From: Paramyrothecium sp. XJ0827
Taxonomy: Eukaryota; Ascomycota; Sordariomycetes; Hypocreales; Stachybotryaceae
Reading direction: 5' to 3'
NCBI GenBank assembly: GCA_020881915.1
Contig: JAJFPB010000003.1
Coordinates: 2,232,001 to 2,296,000, forward strand
Length of the DNA stretch: 64,000 nt
Each line of letters opens with the position of its first letter. The first letter of the stretch is position 1. Below the pieces are notes generated by a model. It had not been told where the DNA came from. It made no database searches and worked only from the letters and a program-made list of their open reading frames with translations. Below are positions 35,041 through 44,872 of the stretch, in pieces. Both the position numbers and the translations under genes were made by a program.

Positions 35041-37199
35041 ATGGACCCGTACGTTCCGCATCCCTCTCTGCCTCTTTCGATCCTCCGCTGTGACGGCTTT
35101 CGTTTGGTCATTTTGTTCGACCGTGTCTCGCTCATTTCGTCATTGCCGATTTGTGAGACAGCCCGTAGAAGTCCCAACTAACTAGCTTCTTTAGCTTCGT
35201 CCACCTTGCTAGCAACTGGTCCCAAGGTCAGAACCATACCACCAGGCGCCCCTTTGGCCACATGAGGTCCTTCTCCTCATACTCGGCCACCGATTCATCC
35301 CACAAACCACGGACTCCTTCCAAATTCTCCTCCACCTCTCACCTGCGCTCCGGGTCCACCGCCTCGTCTCCCCGACCTTCCCTCGACGATGAGATGAGCA
35401 CCTTGCCGGATCCTCGCCACCGGGCGCTGAGCCCGGACCCCGAATCTGGTGCCGCCAGCCCTCACCACCCCGATCTCAGCCAGGAGGTTGCTACCCTTAG
35501 CACCAAGCTCATCAACGCCATCAACCACCAAACCGTTCTCGACGACACTCTTTCAGAAACCCGCCATGAGCTCGACGCCGCTCGCGAAACGATCCGAGAG
35601 CTGGAAGCAAAGGTAGCTTCCCAGCGCGAAATCTTGGCCGGCGATGTCTGGATACGACGTTCAAACCTCGATACGGAAAAGAAGGCGATGCAAGCAGAAA
35701 AGAGGACGATGCAGGTCAAGTTGACCGAGGAGACCAACAAGCGAATTGAAACGGAAAAGGAAAAGAAGAAAATCGAGCAGGAGTTGGAAAACCTTACCAC
35801 CGCCCTTTTCGAAGAGGCCAACAACATGGTCATCAGGGCCAAGGAGGAAGCACAGGCCGAGCAAGAAGTCCTGCAGCGCAAAATCGACCAGCTCAAGGCC
35901 CAGCTTGTCGATTCAGAGGGTCTGCTCAAGTCTCAACAGGAACAGCTTTCTGAGCTCAAACACGTCATGGAGAACATGGCCGAGGAACAGCAGATCGAGC
36001 AAAGCAACGGCACCGCACCATCCTCACCTGGATTTGCCAGGCACGATAGCGTTCTCGAAGATGGTCCGGTCCCTGACGGCGGCGCACCCTCTCCAGTTTC
36101 TGAAGGCTGCGTCCCGGCTCACCCCATGAGCTTCCAGCACCTTATTCAACCTGTCCTCCGAACCGATCTTTCTTCTTACGATGACTTCATCACTCTCGCC
36201 CGAGTATCGCGCAAGCGAGCCGGTAGCCGTGTGTCCTCGGGCTCCATCGGTGGCCTCAATGCACTTTCACTAGGTCTAGGAGGCTCTACTTCCAGTGCCC
36301 ACCCCTCCAACGCCTCGACGACGTCTCTCAGCAACTCCATACAGGCCAGCAACAGTGCCCCGCAGTCACCGAACACGCCCGCTTCCACTGTCAGTGCCAG
36401 TTCGGCCTCTGGCATTCCCTTGCCCGCATTGAAGGAAACTCGCTTCTTCAAGCGGGTCCTGACCGAGGATATCGAACCGACTCTGCGACTCGATGCGGCT
36501 CCCGGACTTTCTTGGCTGGCTCGTCGCAGCGTCATCAGCGCTGTTTCTGATGGCAGCCTCGTTGTGGAACCAGTGCCTCTGAACACACCCATAGCGGCCA
36601 TTATGAAGCCGCAGTTTTCGCCTTGCTCACTGTGTGGTGAATCTCGTCAAGACCCCATGTATTTGCGAACATACCGCTTCCGGACGAGCGAGGCCGAGTC
36701 TGCTCAACGCTACCCACTATGCAAGTACTGTCTCAACCGCGTACGCTCTACGTGTGAGTTCCTTGGCTTTCTCCGCATGGTCAAGGACGGCCACTGGCGC
36801 GCAGACGGCGATGACCTCGAGAAGGCTGCGTGGGAGGAGAGCGTCCGCCTGAGGGAACACATGTTCTGGTGCCGCGTCGGTGGAGGGGTCATCCCTGCGG
36901 GCCATGTGCCGATCCCATTCGAGGCTGAGAAGAGTCCCAGAGTGAGCCAGGACTTGCCTGCTGAAACCCCTTCGGAGACACCCGCAACGGAGCAAAGTGA
37001 GCCCTTTGTTGATGCTGTGGAGTCGATATCTTCCCAGCCGAGCGAGGAGACTGTAAAAGCTGCTCCTGCAGCCGACGCCTCTCCGGACGTTTCCGAAGAC
37101 AAGAGTGCTCGCTTATCCACCCAGTCTCTGGACACAAAGACTGCATCTGGGACTGAAACCCCCAAGCGACTGTCGATCACTATTCCTACTACTGATTAA
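35041..37199 (+). CDS. SEC2: Rab guanine-nucleotide exchange factor Sec2/Rabin8 type
   Basis: The main exon is 35195-37199. I add an 8-nt first exon, 35041-35048 (ATG GAC CC, then a GTACGT donor), because splicing to the TTTAG acceptor at 35194 reads straight into the main frame and gives 670 aa. Without it the first ATG is 35262 (645 aa). Residues about 95-260 form a long coiled coil typical of the Sec2 exchange domain, which activates the exocytic Rab Sec4/Rab8. A Ser-rich linker follows, then a conserved C-terminal domain with two CxxC pairs (CSLCGESRQDP, LCKYCLNRVRSTCEFLGFLR) matching the Rabin8-type end, and a disordered acidic tail. It acts on secretory vesicles and, in filamentous fungi, at hyphal tips. 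Confidence 0.87.
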
Positions 37200-38270
37200 A
37201 CATCATTTCCTAACGAAGCGTCATATCGATGACCCGAGACTTTGTTCCGGGCAGTAATGTATATTGTGTATAATATTCCATCTGGAGGACGGTAGTCGCG
37301 GAGAGGAGAAGGGCCTGGATTCGTCCTTCCAGGCCATGACGAATGAAAACGCAGTATTTTCTGCGCTGAGATTCATGCCATGCTGGGGTAATTAGAGGGG
37401 TTGGAACGGCGTTCTTAGGAAAACTGACACTGGATGGGCTTGAACTTATGGGACAAGAAGTGGCTTGTTTTTGCATGGCACCTGTTTTGGCACGGCGTTT
37501 TCATAACAAACGCTTTGGTGGAATCGCGCCAACGCCACGGCAGAAGGGATTTGCGAGAGGAGAATGCACCTGGCTCAAGGATGTGGTCGGGGTTGCTGAA
37601 AACATGATATTAATAGACGAGATACCAATACATTCGTTTCCCGCTGGCTTGAAGTGTTTATCTTGAGGTGCGTCCGAGGATTGCTAGTGCCGATCTTTTG
37701 TTTGCATGAAGCAGATGGACATTGAGAAAGCTGTCAGCAGTCGAGACTTTTATGCTTGTGTTGATACGTAAGGTAAAAGCTTCGCTGATGAATTAGCCTG
37801 GTAGCAGTCTTCATGTTTGGAAGCTGTCCCATTTCAAGTGTATTCGAAACTCAGCGCAAAGGGGCCTGCTCCGTCGAACAAATCCGATATTCTGTCACAT
37901 GATGGGTGACGATGCTTTCATTCTAGGTCAATGCCGACTACGTTTGCTGGCACCCTTCCGACTACCAGGTGCTCTTCACGATTTCTGTTTCTGCTTCGGC
38001 ATGCCCTACGCTTTGAAGCCTGTTGACACATGGTCTCAAGTCATTCCGCCCCTGAACTCCGTGTAACGAGGTAAGGTCGGCTGGCAGCTGATGCCACTTG
38101 ACACCTCAAGGCAGTGCGGGCGTGACGTCTTTCGCAGATGTTCGCACAAACAGCACCTAACAACAACGCTGGTGACACACTCGACCTCCTTCGGAACCGT
38201 TGACCAAGTTGTGTCACAAGACTGGCGTACACGCAGAGAGTCTGCTGTGCTGAATCTGTCACTTGCATCG
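37200..38270. other. Intergenic, 1.1 kb, left border of BTB locus
   Basis: No gene seen. CTGGCAGCTG at 38081-38090, 181 bp before the ATG of BTB copy 1, resembles the core of the element upstream of copies 2 and 3. Confidence 0.45.
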
Positions 38271-39526
38271 ATGGCGCCCTCGCCGCTCAAGCTTGATCCC
38301 GAAGGCGATGTCGAGATCGTTCTGAGGTCTCCTGGCGTGCAAGCACCGCAATGGCCTGTCGAAAGAGAATCTCTTCCCAGACAACACCTATTAAGAACAA
38401 GAAAAAAGCCCAGAACAATAGCTCGAGAAGCCCGATCACTACAGCATGCTGCAGGCTCCCAGGCTCCTGTCAACTTTGTACCTGTCCCAGCGGCCAACTC
38501 GTCTCCGGACGCGCCGACCGGTACGAAGGATGCTCAGAAAGAGCTGCGAATCCTGGCATCGGCGCGGCATTTGTGCCTCGCCTCGCCGACTTTCAAAAGA
38601 ATGCTGACGGGACCGTGGGCCGAAGGGTCTACACAAAATGGAGCCGGGGCCATCCGTGAAGTGCGCGCCAGCGAGTGGGATGCTGAGGCCTTCCTCGTGG
38701 TCCTGGAGATCATTCACGCTCGAGACATTACCTACCATGGCCAAATCAGCGTAGAGTTACTGGCAAAAGTGGCCGCCGTTGTTGACTACTACGAATGCCA
38801 TGATGCTGTGAGTTCGTTCGCCGGCCGCTGGATACTGGAATTGAAGGAAAACCTGCCATCTTCATACGGAAGCCAATGCGTGCTTTGGATGTGCATAGCC
38901 TGGGTTTTCCTCGACATGGACATTCTCCAAAAGATGGCACGAGAAGCCACCATGGGCTGCCCCGGTCCAATCCAGACCATGGGCCATCCACTGCCTGATG
39001 CCCTGCTGCGTAAGTCTGCAATGAATCCGCTTGGCCGTCGCGTTTTGGTTTTCTGCAAGGTCTAACCCCGAAACGACATCTAGGGACAATAGAAGCCAAA
39101 AGGATCCAAGTCATAGACGATATTCTCCCAATGATCGACAAACTTAACGATGAACTTATGAAAGAAGATGGCTGCACGTCCAAGTGCACGTACATGGTCC
39201 TTGGATAGTGGACCAAGCAAATACATGATGCCGGGTTCTCTCCACCTCGAACGAGCTCTGCCTTCTACGACCGGAGTATTCAATCGCTGCGAAAGACTAT
39301 TTCAGATTTTGAGAGCCCTTGCCACTCCGATTGCTTAAGCCGTGATGCCGGAAGCCATTATTGCGAATTCGAATTTGAAGACCGGCTGAATTGCCGTCTG
39401 GGAGAATGCCTTGAGTCCGTGTTTAAAATTGAGTTGGACGCCATTTGGTCTCAGCGGTTGAAAGAACACCGGTCGAGGATGGCTGTTTTCTGGGCCAAGA
39501 AGGATCTCTGGATGCGCAAGAGCTAA
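38271..39526 (+). pseudogene. BTB/POZ-like protein, copy 1, interrupted by an in-frame stop
   Basis: Exons 38271-39009 and 39084-39526 (GTAAGT donor, TAG acceptor, 74-nt intron at the same place as in copies 2 and 3). Exon 1 is intact: the family start DPEGDVEIVL, the SARHLCLASPTFKRMLTGPW segment of a BTB fold, KVAAVVDYYECHD, and SSYGSQCVLWMCIAWVF. In exon 2 codon 39206-39208 is TAG where both sister copies have a Ser in LGSL. The frame then stays open for 105 further codons to TAA at 39524-39526, encoding credible protein. As it stands it makes 287 aa; without the stop it would be 393. Either a young pseudogene, a readthrough case, an expressed truncated form, or a sequencing error. Confidence 0.75.
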
Positions 39527-40248
39527 GGGCAGATGAAGGGGGTCTATAAGTTTAGGAATGGCCTACCTATTCCCCAACTCGAGCACATCGGCCATTCATA
39601 GGGCGAAGCGTGGCATGGCGCTCGGTTCTTCCAATATCAGGAGCAAAGAAAATGTTGTCTCATCCACAGAGTCTTCTCGTAGTCCACCATGAATATGTTA
39701 GCCCTGAAGAAGAAGCAACGTCTCGCAGTTCACGATCCTGAAGGTTAGTCGATAAGCCGGTTTACTCGACGAAGTGCCTCGGCGATGGAATGGACATCGA
39801 ATTGCCGTTTAGGTTTATGGCTGGAACGTTTTCCCCTAGCTTGACAATGGCTTTAGATGTCGTCTTATGACTATGAGACCGAAATGCAGGTCTATAACCA
39901 CATGTGTCAAGTGATTGCCAAAACAACCACAGTGCTGCGTTACATGATGATGGCAAGTTGAGGTGCATACGCCCGGGCAGCGGCTGATCGAGAATCCCAT
40001 GATCACGTCTGCAACGGTCCCACACGTCACTTACGTTACATGATGGGGCTTCGAGATCTTTGCCAGGCAGATCAAGATCCTTGCGTACCTAGCCTAGGCG
40101 CAGTGCGGCAGCACCCTTGTAGATGAAGTTCTAAACTGTGCCTGCGGCTGTTGTATTGTCTTCTTTCCTGACTCGTTACCCTACATCCCATGGGACCTGG
40201 CTGGCAACTGGAGGTGTGCTGGTACCGAACAGCAGAGTGTACACACCA

Positions 40249-40256
40249 AGGTACCT
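40249..40256. promoter_or_regulatory. AGGTACCT palindrome
   Basis: Lies 25 bp left of the inverted repeat and about 160 bp before the start of the BTB scrap. Confidence 0.3.
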
Positions 40257-40280
40257 TATGCCCAAGAGAAGGCCCGAAGT

Positions 40281-40306
40281 CTGCCAGCTGCACTGACAGC
40301 TGGCAG
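40281..40306. repeat. Perfect 10-bp inverted repeat, 6-nt loop
   Basis: CTGCCAGCTG at 40281-40290 and its exact reverse complement CAGCTGGCAG at 40297-40306. It contains two CAGCTG E-box-like cores and lies 107 bp before the ATG of the BTB scrap. Confidence 0.85.
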
Positions 40307-40412
40307 CATAAACAACAACTGGTGCCGTCGCGTACCTTAACCCGCGTTCATACCTGGCAGAGGAGGGGAGGACTCAACTTGAACACCACATAACACAGAG
40401 ATCTCGCGAACC

Positions 40413-40496
40413 ATGGCTGCAGAACCAACGACGAAACCGTTCAAGAAGCTGGTGCTGGTCCCCGAAGGTGACATCGAGATCCACGATGGCTCCTGA
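40413..40496 (+). pseudogene. N-terminal scrap of a BTB-family gene
   Basis: An ATG opens 27 codons whose middle, KKLVLVPEGDIEIHDGS, matches the family N-terminus (LKLDPEGDVEIVL in copy 1, LVLDPDGDVEIVL in copy 2). A TGA follows at 40494-40496. None of the downstream BTB landmarks can be found in any frame before copy 2. I read it as the remains of a further tandem copy that lost everything after its first 25 or so residues. Confidence 0.6.
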
Positions 40497-40825
40497 CGGC
40501 ATTCTGGAAGACTTTCATGCTCCAGGACGTCGAGTTCACAAACCCAAACGCATTTCCTCTTTTCCCCCCAGCCTGTCCTGATTCCTGCGCCTTCGCGGTA
40601 CGTTTCCGTCCACATCGTAAGGTAGACATTAACTTAAGTTGGACTCGCATTAAACGGGACCTTGAACGCCTCTCCTTGACTTTTCAGCCACTTAGTTTTC
40701 GCAAGTCGGTCATTGTCAAGTTCGAGCGTCGTAGACAAAGGTGGCAGTAGGGCAGTGTAAAGAAATAGGAAGAGCAATCTTGCACCGAGCCAATACTAAA
40801 GGGCACAACATTTGTCCGGCTGCCT

Positions 40826-40833
40826 AGGTACCT
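40826..40833. promoter_or_regulatory. AGGTACCT palindrome
   Basis: Within CCTAGGTACCTACCTTAAG, 273 bp before the ATG of BTB copy 2. Confidence 0.35.
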
Positions 40834-40926
40834 ACCTTAAGATACCTTAATATACGGGTGGTAAGGCAGCGTAACCGGATACCTTACCTTACGTCGGGCA
40901 AGTGCGGTGAAGAGATCGCCACTTGG

Positions 40927-40944
40927 CGGCCGCTGGCAGCTGCA
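40927..40944 (+). promoter_or_regulatory. Shared 18-bp element upstream of BTB copy 2
   Basis: CGGCCGCTGGCAGCTGCA, ending 155 bp before the ATG at 41099. The identical 18-mer stands 156 bp before the ATG of copy 3. Confidence 0.6.
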
Positions 40945-41098
40945 ACAACAATCAGCACTCGCTGCAGCTGCACTCGGTCAGACACCACCCTCACAACTTT
41001 CCCGCAACTGGAGTCTCCTTCTTGCACTCCGCAACACAGAGGTGAGGTGGAGGAGCCGAACAATTTCCACGCCTCTGAAGCCGGTGACACCACGCACG

Positions 41099-42321
41099 AT
41101 GGAGCAACCCCCCAAGCTTGTTCTGGACCCGGACGGCGATGTCGAGATCGTCCTGACATCTCCAAACGCGCAACCGCCGAGGTGGTCTGCCCCCCACAAG
41201 CTTGCTTCTGCGGTACTAACTGCATTTGATACCGACGAAGACTCTGATTCGTACCGAGACTCTGAATCAGATGACGAATCCGATTCCGGCGAAGAATCTG
41301 ATGCGGATGGAGGGCTAGAGACGGAAGTTCCCCCAGGCTCCGGGCAATCCACTGGATTACGCTTCCTTGTTTCCTCGTGGCATTTGTGTCTCGCTTCTTC
41401 AACGTTCAGGACGATGTTGACGGGTCCATGGCAAGAATCCGACAAAGGATCAGCGTATCCGTGAGATCGGGGCAGCTAATTGGCGCGTTGACGAATTCAT
41501 GCTCGTTCTTGATGTCATTCATGGCCATCACCGTCACCTGCCCCATTCACCAAGCCTTGAGTCGCTGGCACACATTGCAACCATAGTCGATTACTACGAA
41601 TGCCACGAGATTATGGCTCCCTTTGTTGACACTTGGATATCCCGTATGCAGGAGCTTCTCCCATCCTCGTACGGGGAGGAATGTGTACTCTGGCTGTCCG
41701 TCTCGTGGGTGTTCATGAGAGTCGATATTCTTACTCGCATGTCTTGTGTTGCAGTCAGAGGTTGCCCAGGAACAATCGAAACCATGAACCTGCCGATGCC
41801 TGAAATACTAACGGGTAAGTTAGCAGCACGTCTAGGATGTGTCTTTCTCACCAAGGCTTCAACTGATGCACTCTTTAGGCAAGATCGAAAGCAAAAGAAA
41901 AGAAACCGTCGACGACATACACGCAATGCTGTATGACCTGTACGACGAAATCTCCACAGAAAACGCTTGCGCCGCCGGCTGTACAGATCTGGCCCTGGGA
42001 TCACTGACAAGGGCTATGGAGGACCATGGGGTGTTCGATGGAGGAGTGGATGCTTTCGCAACTTGCAGCATCAATCACCTGAAACACATTGTGTCCAAAC
42101 TTACTAGCTCTACGATCCCAGAGGCATGTCACACAAACCAACAGCGGAAGGGCCAATCCTGCCTCTGTCTTGAGGAAAGAGTACGACCTCTCTTGATGGG
42201 TGTGCTGGAGTCCAACGAGCCTCTGTGTCAAGACGATATCTGGTTGCAACGGCTCGAGAAACAAAACGAAGAGACTGAAGAGGCGTTGAAAATGCGGCGA
42301 GCTTTCTCGAACATGGCGTGA
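41099..42321 (+). pseudogene. BTB/POZ-like protein, copy 2, frameshifted
   Basis: Exon 1 is 41099-41814, exon 2 is 41879-42321, with the intron at the family position. The frame from ATG 41099 carries LDPDGDVEIVLTSP, an acidic Asp/Glu/Ser insert absent from copy 3, and SSWHLCLASSTFRTMLTGPW, then stops at 41462-41464 (121 aa). Homology resumes in the next frame from about 41448 (RIREIGAANWRVDEF, then IATIVDYYECHE and SSYGEECVLWLSVSWVF) and continues in phase through exon 2 to the stop at 42321. The break lies within about 41440-41450. A net change of one base explains it, and no plausible intron fits. Most likely a pseudogene; a sequencing error is the alternative. Confidence 0.72.
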
Positions 42322-43205
42322 AAGAAGAAGTTGGAGAAGAACTATAGAGGAGGCGGCAATGCCCGCCGACTTTGCTTATGGCCGACTTGTGCACGGAAGG
42401 CTTTTTGCTGGGACCGGACCGCGACGTTGCGACAGTGAGCAAGGCCACCCCAGCCGATGGAGTACCGAGAGATGATGGGCTGTGTGTAGGGCGCTTACTG
42501 TGATTGAGAGAGGACTGGAGCTACTGGATTGAGTCGGGGCATGATCTGGATTTAGGGAGACGTAACGGAAACAAGGACCACGTGGTGGGCTCTTTTCCTT
42601 CAGAATGTCTTGTTCTTCACGTACAATATACTGCAAGGGTCTTTGAGCAATAAATTGCATGAAAAGCTCACAACGGTCATGTGCAGCAGTTCTATTTCCT
42701 CAGACCTTCACTACTATGTCAATGAACGAGTGAAGCCCACAAGTTTCAAGGACAAGAGATCTACCTTTCGGATGCTGTACTCGACTTCCTTTGCCTGTTT
42801 TCTGCTCTTCCATACGATGCGGTGGAAGCCAATCTGAGGGAGGAAGCCATCAATGCCGCGACCAGCCGTGACCGACTGCTCGTACAGCCAAAGGCCATTG
42901 CCAGAATGTCAAGTGATAGTAAGAGTAATTGGGACAACAAGAGCAGCAAGGCGTGGCTTTGAGGGACTGCCAGGTTCAAACCTGAGGAATCTACCTTACG
43001 TTGGCTTGTAGTGAGAAGAGCATGAAACCTGACGGCCGCTGGCAGCTGCACCAGCAGTTGCCACTCCATCAAGGCGTGTGGCAGCTGGTATTTCTCCCCA
43101 AACATCTCGCAGCAGGTGGCTCGTTTCTTCCCAAACACCTTTCCACGAGACAGTGAGCCAGCCGCGTGCTCTCCAAGTTGTATCGTTCGAAACGCACCCC
43201 TCGCG
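42322..43205. other. Spacer between BTB copies 2 and 3
   Basis: 3' flank of copy 2 (CAATAAATT near 42650) and promoter of copy 3. No gene. Confidence 0.5.
43033..43050 (+). promoter_or_regulatory. Shared 18-bp element upstream of BTB copy 3
   Basis: CGGCCGCTGGCAGCTGCA, ending 156 bp before the ATG at 43206. A second GGCAGCTG core follows near 43080. Confidence 0.6.
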
Positions 43206-44371
43206 ATGGAGTCCTCTAGCGACATAGTCATCTGTCCCGACGGCGATGTCAGGATCATCCTGACCTCGTCCCGACCGTCGAGACGGCAGTGGGTCGACGC
43301 CGAAGAGCCAACGCGCGACAAGGACGGCTCTTCCGCCAGTGAGACTTCCACCGAAGTCGCTTTCGACGGGCCCGTGCCAGACGCACCAGCCCCGCAAGAA
43401 ACCTTCAAGAAGCAATTCCTTGTCTCCTCTCGCGATCTGTGCCGCGCCTCGCCGACCTTGAAGAAGATGCTGGATGGGCCATGGAAAGAAGGATCCGGCG
43501 GACACCAAGTGCCTCGCGAGATACACGCAAGCGACTGGGACCCTGAGGCATTTGTGATTGTTCTGGATGCCATCCACAACCAGACCGTCACTACCCCTTG
43601 CGAGATTAGCCTAGAGCGATTCGCAGACATTGCAGTAATCGTGGACTACTATCAATGTCTGGGAACCATGAGAGTCCTCCTCCTGCTTTGGGGAAGACAT
43701 TTGCTCCCTAAAATCCCGCGCTCCTACGGCAAGGATTGCGTTATCTGGATGGCGACTAGTTGGGTGTTCCTGCGGCCCAAGATACTCGAGTGGATGGCCC
43801 GGATCGCCATCCGCGAGTGCCATGGACCTGTTCAAACCATGGACCTGCCGTTGCCCGATATCCTCGTGCGTAAGTGATTTTGATCCCTAAATAAGGTATC
43901 CAGCGGGCGGCAACTCTGAACTTGCACGACTTCGCAGGCACAGTCGAGAATACAAGGACAGCCATCATCGATCGAATCACCGATATGCTCGACGATCTGG
44001 TTCTAGACCTGACCAACGATCTCTCCAGCTGCAAGGCCACTTGCACGGTCATAGTCTTGGGCTCACTGATACAGCAAATCAACGCAGCTGGGATGGCCCG
44101 GCCCAGAGCCGTCGGCGCCCTCCACCAGCGCAGCATCGTAGAGCTCACATCCACAGTTGAGAAGTTCGCCAGCCCTGAGCTTCCTTGCCGCATGCACGAG
44201 GCCGAAAATCAGGTGCGGGGCCCCTGCACTCTTGAGGGAAGAATCAAGCCTCTTTTGAAGGAGGCACTGAGCCCCATTGAAAAGCTGAGCCTTACGCCGA
44301 TCTTCGAGCAACGCCAGGCGGATTGGGATTTCAGAATGAACGAGCTACGCCGGAGGAGGAGAATCGCATAA
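43206..44371 (+). CDS. BTB/POZ-like protein, copy 3, intact
   Basis: Exons 43206-43869 and 43938-44371 join in phase (GTAAGT donor, GCAG acceptor) to give 365 aa. After a family start (CPDGDVRIILTSS) comes a BTB/POZ-like core near residues 70-190: VSSRDLCRASPTLKKMLDGP, REIHASDWDPEAFVIVLDAI, IAVIVDYYQCLG and SYGKDCVIWMATSWVF. The second exon is helical, with LGSLIQQINAAG where copy 1 carries its stop, and ends in an Arg-rich EFRMNELRRRRR-like tail. Fungal BTB proteins of this type are numerous and poorly characterised; BTB folds usually mediate dimerisation or link partners to Cullin-3 ligases, which I cannot confirm here. It is the only copy of this array with an unbroken frame. Confidence 0.82.
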
Positions 44372-44872
44372 GTCTTTGAATACCGGCGAGGGACCTATGC
44401 CGGATATCTGAACAATACTTCGCTTCGAGCCATTGCAAACCGAGCATCTCGTAGGCGAAGGAGCTTCTGGGCAACCAACGGAACAATCTCTTCATTGAGC
44501 AAGGATGGGAGGAGTCTGGCGTTTTCAGCAGCTAGAGTCAACCTTTAAAAGGAAACGGGAGATAGCAACATGCTACATGCGAAGAGAAATACACACCTGT
44601 ACTCGATTCCGGCCCTGCGTCATCCAACCTATTCACACATACCAACGTGGTTCACTTCTTCACCACCATGACATGGCTCACTGCTAGCTCGACCCAAGGT
44701 CATCATAAAAATGAGAGGTCGTATTGTCAAAAGTGGTAGTACAAAAAGGCAGCAACACCCGGCTTGCAGAGGATTCTAGCCCCCCCCTTAATACTGTATT
44801 ATAGATCTTTTTGTTTTCATTATATTTTCCGACCGACGCAAGTAAATGTCTTCATGTGCGAGAGTACACTGT
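44372..44872. other. Convergent intergenic region, BTB copy 3 / PMT1
   Basis: 3' flanks of both genes; no gene seen. Confidence 0.5.

Larger units (their letters stand above)
39527..41098. other. Spacer between BTB copies 1 and 2
   Basis: It holds an inverted repeat, an N-terminal scrap of the BTB family and two AGGTACCT palindromes. No complete gene is present. Confidence 0.5.

Noticed and set aside
39206..39208. RIP (repeat-induced C-to-T mutation) as the cause of the stop in BTB copy 1
   Set aside because: The sister copies have Ser here; reaching TAG from TCG or TCA is not a C-to-T change, and the neighbouring sequence is not visibly AT-biased.
42970..42995. tRNA-like B-box (GGTTCAAACC)
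   Set aside because: The flanks do not form a T-stem or a cloverleaf; it is only a short palindromic match.
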